This document shows, in pieces, positions 43,930-51,861 of a stretch of DNA of 64,000 nt. Each line of letters opens with the position of its first letter. The first letter of the stretch is position 1. The translations under genes and the position numbers were made by a program. The notes beneath the pieces are model-generated. The model saw only the letters and a program-made list of their open reading frames with translations. It was not told the origin of the DNA and searched no databases. Source of the DNA: an uncultured Pseudoalteromonas sp. (lineage in GTDB: Bacteria; Pseudomonadota; Gammaproteobacteria; Enterobacterales; Alteromonadaceae); contig CANLRB010000016.1 of assembly GCA_947493455.1 (NCBI GenBank), positions 42,377-106,376 of the forward strand. The letters are read 5' to 3'.

Positions 43930-44655
43930 ATGCGTGCTTTCATTAGTGTTTTATTTTTTTTATTAATACCGCGTGCTGTTTGCTCTGTTATGATAGTGAC
44001 TGAAGAGCGGCCGCCCTATACCTCTGTGAGCCCAAGCGGACATATTTCGGGTGCTGCGACTGAGCGCGTTCGAAAATTAATGAAAGCAGCAGATATTGAC
44101 TATCAATTAAAGGTTTATCCGTGGGCGCGAGCATATAATACGGCTTTGTCACGCAGTAATACGCTGATATATCCAATATTAAAAACGGCACAGCGCAGTT
44201 CAAAATTTTATTGGTATTGTCCGTTAATGCAAGGCTTACCAATATATTTGTTTAGATTAAAGGAGCGACAAGATATTCAAATTCAAGATCTCAATGATGC
44301 TAAAGGTTTACTTGTAGGTGTGAGTCGACAAGATTGGAATGAAATATTCCTACGTCAACATGGATTTACTGAAGGTGTGAATTTAGACGTGTCGACAGAT
44401 GAAAACGCTAATTTATTGCAATTACTCGCTGGCAGGGTGGATATGGTGTTGGTCACAGAAATTTCAGTTGTTGAGCGGTTAAGAAAGCTAAATCTATCAC
44501 GTGACATAATAGAAAAGGCGCTAAACACCGACTTTAAAGAGAGTACGCCTTTATGTTTGGCATTGAATACTGAGTCTGATGTCGAAACGAAGCAACGCTT
44601 AGATACAGCTTTTGAGTACTATTTAAAAAACTCTGGATACAACCGTGAACAATAA
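43930..44655 (+). CDS. Orphan periplasmic solute-binding protein (SBP_bac_3), tandem copy 1
   Basis: A 241-residue exported protein with a signal peptide ending near RAVCS. MIVTEERPPYTSVSPSG and YQLKVYPWARAYNTALSRSNTLIYPI form the first lobe; GLLVGVSRQDWNEIFLRQHGF starts the second. It shares the VYPWARAY / DWNE / LAGRVDM pattern with the next gene. There is no permease or ATPase near. An AGGAAG binding site precedes the ATG. The downstream copy begins 11 bases before this stop. Confidence 0.83.
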   Translation: MRAFISVLFFLLIPRAVCSVMIVTEERPPYTSVSPSGHISGAATERVRKLMKAADIDYQLKVYPWARAYNTALSRSNTLIYPILKTAQRSSKFYWYCPLMQGLPIYLFRLKERQDIQIQDLNDAKGLLVGVSRQDWNEIFLRQHGFTEGVNLDVSTDENANLLQLLAGRVDMVLVTEISVVERLRKLNLSRDIIEKALNTDFKESTPLCLALNTESDVETKQRLDTAFEYYLKNSGYNREQ

Positions 44656-45376
44656 CCGTTTATTGTTGCTCTTTTTTTTGAGCGTTTTTACTATGCCGCT
44701 TTATGCGACAAAACTTACTGTTGTGACTGAGGATTGGCCACCCTACAACTACCATGATAAACAAGGTAATGTGGTAGGGGCATCTACCGAGAATGTGAAA
44801 CAAGTACTCGCATTATCAGGCCTTGACTACGACTTAAAGCTTTATCCCTGGGCGCGCGCTTATGATATGGCGCTATCAAAAAAGAATGTGCTCATTTATA
44901 CCATCATTAAAACCCCTTCTCGAGAGCCTTTGTTTCATTGGTTTTGTCCTATTCATGCGCAAGTAAAGATTTATTTTTATAAGCTCGCTAATAACGAGAC
45001 TGTACAATTGAAAACGGTTGCTGATGCGAAAAAATATCGTGTCGGCGTTGCACGTGGTGATTGGAATGAAGCATTTTTAAAAGAAGAGGGGTTTGAAGTG
45101 GGCGTTAATTTGGATATTGCCGCGACAGACGATGCAAACCTGCAAACGCTCTTAGCGGGGCGGATTGATTTGATGCTGAATTCAGAGCATGCCATGCGTG
45201 GACGGTTAAAAAAAATAAACGCGTCGTACGATACAGTTAAAAAAGCGCTGTTGCAGAATGTAAAACGCGAAGACCCCTCTTGTATGGCACTGAGTTTAAA
45301 CAGTGACCCTATTATTGTTGAAGGGTTACAAAAAGCGTTTGAACAATATTTGCAAGTGAAAGATATAGCCCAATAG
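44645..45376 (+). CDS. Orphan periplasmic solute-binding protein (SBP_bac_3), tandem copy 2
   Basis: A 243-residue paralogue of the preceding gene. A signal peptide ends near MPLYA; then LTVVTEDWPPYNYHDKQGNVVGASTENVKQVL, YDLKLYPWARAYDMALSKKNVLIYTI and RVGVARGDWNEAFLKEEGFEVGVNLD. It starts at a GTG overlapping the upstream stop, so the pair is translationally coupled. Conserved CP and PSCMAL cysteines in both suggest a structural disulfide. Role unknown; sensing rather than uptake is likely. Confidence 0.83.
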   Translation: MNNNRLLLLFFLSVFTMPLYATKLTVVTEDWPPYNYHDKQGNVVGASTENVKQVLALSGLDYDLKLYPWARAYDMALSKKNVLIYTIIKTPSREPLFHWFCPIHAQVKIYFYKLANNETVQLKTVADAKKYRVGVARGDWNEAFLKEEGFEVGVNLDIAATDDANLQTLLAGRIDLMLNSEHAMRGRLKKINASYDTVKKALLQNVKREDPSCMALSLNSDPIIVEGLQKAFEQYLQVKDIAQ

Positions 45377-45387
45377 AGGATTGGGCT
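45367..45387. repeat. Hairpin at the convergent ends of the SBP and TorF-like genes
   Basis: AGCCCAAT/ATTGGGCT with a 5-base loop overlaps the stop of the plus-strand gene. Neither strand has a good T-run after it, so it may be an mRNA 3' end stabiliser rather than a full terminator. Confidence 0.45.
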
Positions 45388-45397
45388 GCTAGTTTGA

Positions 45398-46075
45398 CTA
45401 GAGATCGAAATCGAGGCTGTAACCTACCGATACTTTAATGTCGTCATTCGCACTGAGATCTGTTTTAGTCAGGCGAAACGTAAACCCTGATTTAGACATT
45501 GATACCCCGTAATCGAGATAGCTATCGTCTTCACCGTACCATTCTGAGACTGTATCACCGCTCGAGTGACCAATGTGAAATGCTAATTCAGTTTGATTTA
45601 ATATTTCAAATTGTGCATTGAGTTCGACATAAAGCATATCCTCTTCAGTTGTTGCATCACTTTGTGCGTGACTTAAATAACTTAATTTTCCACTGAGCCA
45701 TTGCCAAGCAAGTTCACCATAAACTTCGCTAAAATCGATATTATTGTTCGCATCTGGATACGCGTAATATATATAACCAAGATCATAATTGATGTCGCCG
45801 GAGGTGCCGCTGTAGCCGGCATAAAAGTCGAGTTCATAACTCGGGCTCATATCGCCAAAGTCAATATTTGATGCCCATGTTCCCGCATAAAATCCCGAAT
45901 CATGATTATAATCCAACCCACCAGATACAGCGGTTGCATCCTGAGTTTGTGAAATACCACGCCAATAATAATTTGAGTCGACGGCAATGTTTGCTGAAAT
46001 TTCGGCGTGACTTGTAAAACTCGCGATTGAAGTAAGAGATAAAGCAAGAGTACTAATATATTTTAATTTGTTCAT
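45398..46075 (-). CDS. TorF-family putative porin
   Basis: A 225-residue outer-membrane beta-barrel. The signal peptide ends near FTSHA. ISANIAVDSNYYWRGISQTQDATAVSGGLDYNHDSGFYAGTWASNIDFG is the characteristic start of the TIGR02001 (Gcw_chp/TorF) family; alternating aromatic strands follow, ending in a C-terminal aromatic-type strand (VSVGYSLDFDL). Members are linked to small-molecule uptake, for example TMAO metabolism. Not in an operon; adjacent genes on the plus strand converge on it. Confidence 0.85.
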   Translation of the reverse strand: MNKLKYISTLALSLTSIASFTSHAEISANIAVDSNYYWRGISQTQDATAVSGGLDYNHDSGFYAGTWASNIDFGDMSPSYELDFYAGYSGTSGDINYDLGYIYYAYPDANNNIDFSEVYGELAWQWLSGKLSYLSHAQSDATTEEDMLYVELNAQFEILNQTELAFHIGHSSGDTVSEWYGEDDSYLDYGVSMSKSGFTFRLTKTDLSANDDIKVSVGYSLDFDL

Positions 46076-46280
46076 ACTGTTTCCTAATTTGAATAGCGCT
46101 AACAGTTAATTAACAAATTGCATGCCTGATTTTATAAAGGTTTATATATCAATTGTTTATTATGCTTTGAGGGCGTTTTTTAGGGCCGGTCTTGCACAGT
46201 TTTAGTGCGTTTTTTATACATTTGCACAAATGCGGGCATCGCAGCTGGTTACCCGCACTCGTGTCTTATTCCAAAATATA

Positions 46281-47447
46281 TTAGCCAAATATGGTACGCA
46301 TTAAATTAATTGTTTCGTCAACACTGCGGCCTTTTTCAACTTCGCTTACGATTGAGTCACGCATATTTTTGATATGTGCAGGGATTTCGTCGCTCGATAA
46401 TGCGCGATCGACGAGTACTTCTGCAGATTCTTTACCGCGACGTTTTGGTGCTGCACTATTTGACGAAGTTCGTTTTGGTTTATGTAGCGCGCGATAATAA
46501 TTTGATTGTTCTTTCGCATCACTGCTGTAGTAAGTAAACCAACAAGGCATAAGCGCGCGATACTGCCAGATCGTTGCTTCTAATTGATCTTCAGGTTGGT
46601 CTTGTAAGTACCAAGGTTGCTTATGGATCGCCATGACGATTTCATGCCAATAACGTTCGAAGTCACGGTTAGTTAGTTTTACTAAGCTGAGTGACTGACA
46701 CAATAGATCTAACGAACCTGAGGTAACTGGCGTGAAGATATCAGGACGACGCATCGCAAGTAAGCGTGTTGCCGGTGCTAATGTCGCTTTTTCATTTTCA
46801 AGTACATTAAATGCATTGATATATCCTGTTACAAAATCAGCATATTGGGCTTGGGTAACATCGCCTTCAAGTGGAATGTGTGAAAGCGCATCATCAAGTT
46901 CAACGCATGAAGCTGACATTAATGCGTGAAGATTTTTGGCAGATTTCGTTGAGGCAAACCACTCTACGTCAAATTTATAAATACTCGGATCGTGTTTTGC
47001 TGTGTGTTTGCCTGCAAAAGCGAGTTTATCTTCTTCAATCATATCGCTTAAGCGTTGCTGTTTTAGCGGGGTGAGGTAGTCTAATAAAGCAAGCTGTTCA
47101 TCGAGTACTAGCGTTTCTTGTTGTGCTTTTATCGATTCGGCGACGACTGGCCAAGGTGCAATACGCAGAGTTTTTAGCTGGCTAATTGTAATGCCAGACT
47201 CTAAAGTCGTTTGTATCTTTTTTAAGATCGGAAGTTGCTGAGGTTCGAGTAGCTCGAAGTTAATACGATTTTTACATACGTCAATAAGTTCATGGCACCA
47301 CCCCACAAAGTCTTCAGGATGATTTGTTACTTTAACTGCCATCAAGTTTAAGCTGACTTCCGGGATCAACTTCAATACGTTTTGATATAGCTGTATTTCC
47401 ACTTCAGAAAGTGGCATTTTTGATGGTGCTGTAAGTAGTTTTTTCAT
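46281..47447 (-). CDS. Hypothetical protein, 388 residues
   Basis: I recognise no established family. The protein is soluble and helical, with no signal peptide. The segment ATRLLAMRRPDIFTPVTSGSLDL followed by LVKLTNRDFERYWHEIVMAI (about residues 220-265) resembles a block seen in some uncharacterised McrB-linked or DNA-related proteins, which is weak evidence. A basic linker (KPKRTSSNSAAPKRRGK, about residues 325-342) precedes a short C-terminal helical part. I start at the ATG at 47447; a TTG at 47480 extends the frame. No partner genes are adjacent. Confidence 0.65.
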   Translation of the reverse strand: MKKLLTAPSKMPLSEVEIQLYQNVLKLIPEVSLNLMAVKVTNHPEDFVGWCHELIDVCKNRINFELLEPQQLPILKKIQTTLESGITISQLKTLRIAPWPVVAESIKAQQETLVLDEQLALLDYLTPLKQQRLSDMIEEDKLAFAGKHTAKHDPSIYKFDVEWFASTKSAKNLHALMSASCVELDDALSHIPLEGDVTQAQYADFVTGYINAFNVLENEKATLAPATRLLAMRRPDIFTPVTSGSLDLLCQSLSLVKLTNRDFERYWHEIVMAIHKQPWYLQDQPEDQLEATIWQYRALMPCWFTYYSSDAKEQSNYYRALHKPKRTSSNSAAPKRRGKESAEVLVDRALSSDEIPAHIKNMRDSIVSEVEKGRSVDETINLMRTIFG

Positions 47448-47686
47448 GAATTTAAAAAGCCCCCAATATTCTGTTAACAACTTGCTTCCAACGTAAGAAT
47501 ATACGCGGGCTGTGCATGATACTGAGATCTAATTTAGATGCAATATTGACATTAGTAAAATGCGTATTTATGTTCTTTTGGTCTTTGAAACTTTTGTAAC
47601 AAAATTTTGTACATTTTAACCTGTCTTTTTTGTTTATTTTCATTGTTTTATAAGTATATAATTCGCGCTTTTTATAGGGAAATATA

Positions 47687-49180
47687 ATGAAATACTTTAT
47701 ATTAACTTTGTTTTTATTGCTTTTAACTGCATGCGGCGATGGCAGTGATAAAAAAAAGATAGTTATTGAGCCGCCACCTAAAGTTGAGAGTACACCTTTA
47801 AAGGGGCAGTTAGTTGATGGATATCCAACCGTAAATGGTGGGTACGGCTATAATGTAAAGCCTGGAGACGTGATTGCATGGCATATAAATGGACTTAGTA
47901 CCGTTGAAGGTTATGTGACTATTACTGATGCTTTAAATACCGAGGTTGCCCGATTTGATACGAAAATTGCACCGCAACAAATAAAAAATGAACAGCCATG
48001 GGTTGAAGGGCTGGGATATGATGTGACATTTGAATACAAGATTCCAGATGAGATGAGGTCCGGTGTTTACTTTATAAATGGGAACAGGGACTTTATGTTC
48101 ACTGTAGCTCCTTCTAGCTCTCCAGAAATCCTCGTAGTGATTCCAACAAATACTATGAATTCATACTCATGTGCAGGCGGACGCAGTTTATATAGCTGTA
48201 AAGATGAATCGGGAGTTTCTCATAAAGGTGTAGCTGAATTGACCTTTAAAAGGCCAATTCGAAATTCGGATAGTTGGATTGGCGATGTTCTTGGTTTAAT
48301 GGAAGGGTATTTGCAGTGGTCGGAAACATACGTAAATAAAACCTATAGCAATGTTGGGTATATTACAGATAAAGAGCTAGATGACGAACAACTCCTCATG
48401 TCAACTAAATTGATCGTCATACCTGGACATAATGAATATTGGACCATGAAAGCGGTTCAAAATTTAGAAAATCATTTGGATAAAGGTAATCACGCTATTG
48501 TTGCTGGTGGTAACATTATGTGGTGGCATTCGCGCTACAATGAGCATGGTAACTTAGTCAGTTATAAGTCTAAGAAAGACATAGAAGCTAAAGAAGGTAT
48601 GGAAACAACCTATTTTCATCAGATAGGTAAACCTGCGCACTCGGTAATGGGTGGTAGTTTTATATACGGTGGTTACCATGATAAAGATAGGTGGAACAAA
48701 GCTATTAAGAAGCCAATGAGAGTTATTGAACCTGCCTCTCCTATTTTTGCTAATACACAGCTTGGTCTATGTAGTGAACTAGATTTGAGTCACAACCATG
48801 AGTTGGATGGTGTTCCACTTCTGGGGTTTGATGCATTAGGTTACCCAGTCCCTGATTATCAAAAGATAAGCCATCACAGGGTGCAAATATTGGCATATGC
48901 CTGGGCTTATCGAGTTGGTTATACGCTTGGTACGATTCATGCTTCTCAAAGAAAACCAGACTCTGGATATGTAATTCAGTTTGGTTCAAATGGCGCTGCA
49001 GGGATTGGTTTTGAAAATGAGTCGAAGGAGGTATTTAAACAAGTGTTTGCAAATGCAATTGAAACTTTGCTGGAAAACCGCTCGCCTTTCTCGGCAAACT
49101 ACCAAGCAAAAGAAGTTGTAACGCCGTATCAAACACCTTCAAAGGAAGACTCTAAATTCTCGGGTGCTATATGCGGTTAA
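47687..49180 (+). CDS. Lipoprotein with an N,N-dimethylformamidase beta-subunit-like C-terminal domain
   Basis: A 497-residue lipoprotein (lipobox LTAC, Cys16). Residues about 40-140 form a beta-sandwich-like part. From about residue 145 the sequence resembles the C-terminal domain of the large subunit of N,N-dimethylformamidase: EILVVIPTNTMNSYSCAGGRSLY, IVIPGHNEYWTMKAVQNLENHLDKGNHAIVAGGNIMWW, and GVPLLGFDALGY. In the enzyme this part holds the active site, but the lipoprotein form, its periplasmic location and lack of a small subunit gene make DMF hydrolysis doubtful. AGGGAA precedes the ATG. Codon use is somewhat AT-richer than its neighbours. Confidence 0.75.
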   Translation: MKYFILTLFLLLLTACGDGSDKKKIVIEPPPKVESTPLKGQLVDGYPTVNGGYGYNVKPGDVIAWHINGLSTVEGYVTITDALNTEVARFDTKIAPQQIKNEQPWVEGLGYDVTFEYKIPDEMRSGVYFINGNRDFMFTVAPSSSPEILVVIPTNTMNSYSCAGGRSLYSCKDESGVSHKGVAELTFKRPIRNSDSWIGDVLGLMEGYLQWSETYVNKTYSNVGYITDKELDDEQLLMSTKLIVIPGHNEYWTMKAVQNLENHLDKGNHAIVAGGNIMWWHSRYNEHGNLVSYKSKKDIEAKEGMETTYFHQIGKPAHSVMGGSFIYGGYHDKDRWNKAIKKPMRVIEPASPIFANTQLGLCSELDLSHNHELDGVPLLGFDALGYPVPDYQKISHHRVQILAYAWAYRVGYTLGTIHASQRKPDSGYVIQFGSNGAAGIGFENESKEVFKQVFANAIETLLENRSPFSANYQAKEVVTPYQTPSKEDSKFSGAICG

Positions 49181-49247
49181 TGTAAGTTAATAGTTTGTTG
49201 TAATAAGTCAAAGTGAATACTTTGACTTATAGACTTTAAAACCCGAA

Positions 49248-50288
49248 CTATTGAGGTTTACTCTTTAATAAACTAAATAAATTTAAGTCATGAGTGCTAT
49301 CCTTCCAAACACCTTTTTCGCGCAATAGCCCTTCTAGTTCAAATCCAATTCTCTTGAGCAGTTTAGTTGATGCTAAATTTTCCGGCATGACGTAGGCTTC
49401 AATACGATTAAGCGATTTTATACTACCGAACATCCAAGCTATCATTGTAGATACGGCTTCTTGCGCATAACCAACTTGCCAATAGTCGGGGTGAATTTCG
49501 TAACTTATACGTGCGCTGCGATCTTTATAGTCGTATTTGTAACCGCAGCTTCCAATAACTTTGTCGCTGTCTTTTATTTTGAGTAACCAGCGAACGCCTT
49601 TGCCTTGTCTTCTAGCGAGATCATCTTGCTCAATGAGTTCGGCGGCTTGTTCAAGCGTTGAAAAAGTAGATAAATCGTAAAAAGCACAAGTTTTGGGATG
49701 GCTAAATAATGCATATACGTCATCGATATATTGTTTTGTTTGTTCAATGAAACAAAGTCGCTTACTTTCTATGGTAGGGAATCGATCATACTCCAATTGG
49801 ATTAAAGGATGCGACTCGTATTGATAGCGTTTTATTTCATTAAAGCCGAGTTTATTTAGAATGCGATGTGATGCGTCGTTGTTTTCATCAACTTCGCCGA
49901 TCAGATACGTCAAACCAAGGTCATTAGTAGCATGTTCTAATGTAGCTTGAGCTGCTTCAAAACCAAGCCCTTGACCCCAATATTCAGGTAGCATGCGGTA
50001 ACCAATATCAGGACGTTCAATTTGGGTTTCATATTTGATGCCACAAAAACCGATAAGTTTGTTATGTTCTTTATAAATTAATGCATATCGTGCGTAACCA
50101 TATGTCTCATATTCCTTTAACCATAACTTTTTAATGACGTTTGTACTCGCTTGTAAGTTGTCGCAAAACCCCGCGTCGCCAGTATATCGCGTTACCCTTT
50201 CATTACTATTAAATTGCAGTACATCGTTGGCATCGTCAAGTGTAAAGTGACGCATGATTAAGCGCGGTGTTTCAATTAAAATTGTCAT
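49248..50288 (-). CDS. Two-domain RimJ/RimL-type GNAT acetyltransferase
   Basis: A 346-residue protein made of two GNAT_acetyltransf_3 domains in tandem. Domain 1 (about residues 1-165) has IETPRLIMRHFTLDDANDVLQF and PEYWGQGLGFEAAQATLEHA. Domain 2 (about 170-340) has SKRLCFIEQTKQYIDDVYALF and HPDYWQVGYAQEAVSTMIAW; its CoA loop (QVGYAQE) departs from the usual Q/RxxGxG/A. Such proteins modify ribosomal proteins or small amines. The ATG at 50288 has a GAGGA site. It is divergent from the MocR-like gene, which makes it a likely target of it. Confidence 0.87.
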   Translation of the reverse strand: MTILIETPRLIMRHFTLDDANDVLQFNSNERVTRYTGDAGFCDNLQASTNVIKKLWLKEYETYGYARYALIYKEHNKLIGFCGIKYETQIERPDIGYRMLPEYWGQGLGFEAAQATLEHATNDLGLTYLIGEVDENNDASHRILNKLGFNEIKRYQYESHPLIQLEYDRFPTIESKRLCFIEQTKQYIDDVYALFSHPKTCAFYDLSTFSTLEQAAELIEQDDLARRQGKGVRWLLKIKDSDKVIGSCGYKYDYKDRSARISYEIHPDYWQVGYAQEAVSTMIAWMFGSIKSLNRIEAYVMPENLASTKLLKRIGFELEGLLREKGVWKDSTHDLNLFSLLKSKPQ

Positions 50289-50303
50289 TACATAATCCTC
50301 AAT

Positions 50304-50380
50304 TCTGTATTGCAAATTAGTTTATATTTTGGGAATAATGCATAACAGATACAGATTTTGAATTAAATTAGCAGTACAGA
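50304..50380. promoter_or_regulatory. Repeated TACAGA/TCTGTA elements in the mocR-GNAT divergent region
   Basis: TCTGTAT at 50304-50310 and ATACAGA at 50349-50355 form an inverted repeat. TACAGA recurs as a direct repeat at 50375-50380, up to the regulator's start codon. MocR regulators bind direct repeats near their own promoter, so these are candidate operators for the divergent pair. Confidence 0.5.
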
Positions 50381-51801
50381 TGAGCAAGTTTATTTATCAG
50401 AAATTAGTAAAGCATTATCAGCAAGCCATTGTGGATGAGGTTTATAAAGCTGGTGAAAAACTGCCCTCTGTACGAGAGCTTGCCAATCGGCATCGTGTTT
50501 CAATAAGTACTGCGGTCAAGGTACTACAACAACTCGAAGCAAATAACTTAGCAGAAGTTAAAGAAAAATCAGGGTACTACGTTAAAGCGAACACTTCAGA
50601 AAAACGTCATAGTTACGGTTCAAAAGTATTTTATCAGCGTGATTTAACTCAATTACCGCTTGCTCAAGCGGTACAATATTCCTTTAATGATGAAACTGTC
50701 TTGCCACTATCGTGTACTGGACCGTCAACTGTGCTTGATAATGAAATGTTGTTGAATCAGCTTCATCGTAAAGTATTAGCCAATCGTCCGTACCGCTTAC
50801 AACAAGACAACTATGAAGTGGGTCACCCGGAGTTGATCGCTGCGCTTGTAAAGCACTTTGCAGAATCTGGCATATCAGTGCCCAAGGAAAACTTACTGAT
50901 AACGCGAGGGCGAGCTGATTCGCTGCAATTGGCGCTAGTTGCACTTAAATTAACGAAAAAGCGCATTGCGATTGAAGCACCTAGTTCTTTTTTTATCAAT
51001 GCATGTTTAGAGCAACTTGATGTGGAAACGCTCGCTGTACCGATGCAAGTAGATTTTAATAAAGAGCTGGACCTGCTTGAAAAAGCGTACCAGGAAAGTC
51101 CATTTGCTGCCTATGTATTTAACCCTAGTTTTAATGATCCGACAGGACGCCTGTTGACTCAAAATGAAAAAAGCGAATTGTTGGCATGGGCGCAGCGTCG
51201 CGGCGTAGTGCTAATAGAATATGATCGCGGCGAACTCGCGTTTAACAATATGAGACCGTCGCCTATTACAAGTTTGGTAGATGACTCTATGGCAACACCT
51301 GTAATGAGCATCGGTGATTTTACTGATACGGTCAGTTTTAGCTTCAGTTTAGGTTATATAATTTGTCATCGTAGTGCAGAGCAATGTGTTTACACGAAAC
51401 ACGTTACTACAGAAAAGCCGGATACAGTTAGCCAATTGATACTTGCTAACATGATTCGAGCAGGAAATTACCGAAAACTCGTTAGACGGCTCAACCAGCA
51501 ATCGTATTATCAATATGAATTGACACTGAGTATTCTTTCGGGGCTTTCGCCAAATGTGATTGTGAATGAAGTGAAAGGCGGACCTTGCTTGTGGATTAAG
51601 TTACCTGCTGGATATAAATCGGAAGATCTTTTTAAATGTTTATTAGCGGAGCGGATTTCAATCGCACCGGGAAAGATGTTTTTATCGAATGCGCAGTTTG
51701 AGCAATACTTCAGAATTACCTATGCTTTACCATGGGATTCTAGAATGGCGCATGGACTGCGGGTATTAACGCAAAAAATAAACGAATTTTTAAGAGCTTA
51801 G
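50380..51801 (+). CDS. MocR-type (GntR wHTH + aminotransferase fold) regulator lacking the PLP-binding lysine
   Basis: A 473-residue regulator. The first about 75 residues form a GntR winged helix (KAGEKLPSVRELANRHRVSISTAVKVLQQLEANNLAEVKEKSGYYV). A class-I aminotransferase-like domain follows with GHPELIAALVKHF and FNPSFNDPTGRLL. Where PLP enzymes have the Schiff-base Lys (IGSFSKT-like), this protein reads IGDFTDTVSFSFSLGYI, with Asp316 in the Lys position. The PLP-pyridine Asp motif is also altered (IEYDRGE). It thus may not bind PLP covalently and may sense another ligand. It is divergent from the GNAT gene. Confidence 0.85.
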   Translation: MSKFIYQKLVKHYQQAIVDEVYKAGEKLPSVRELANRHRVSISTAVKVLQQLEANNLAEVKEKSGYYVKANTSEKRHSYGSKVFYQRDLTQLPLAQAVQYSFNDETVLPLSCTGPSTVLDNEMLLNQLHRKVLANRPYRLQQDNYEVGHPELIAALVKHFAESGISVPKENLLITRGRADSLQLALVALKLTKKRIAIEAPSSFFINACLEQLDVETLAVPMQVDFNKELDLLEKAYQESPFAAYVFNPSFNDPTGRLLTQNEKSELLAWAQRRGVVLIEYDRGELAFNNMRPSPITSLVDDSMATPVMSIGDFTDTVSFSFSLGYIICHRSAEQCVYTKHVTTEKPDTVSQLILANMIRAGNYRKLVRRLNQQSYYQYELTLSILSGLSPNVIVNEVKGGPCLWIKLPAGYKSEDLFKCLLAERISIAPGKMFLSNAQFEQYFRITYALPWDSRMAHGLRVLTQKINEFLRA

Positions 51802-51861
51802 GTTTTAACTGAATGTCGGCTTGGGTATAGTAGCGTCACTGTCATTAAAAAGGGACAAATA

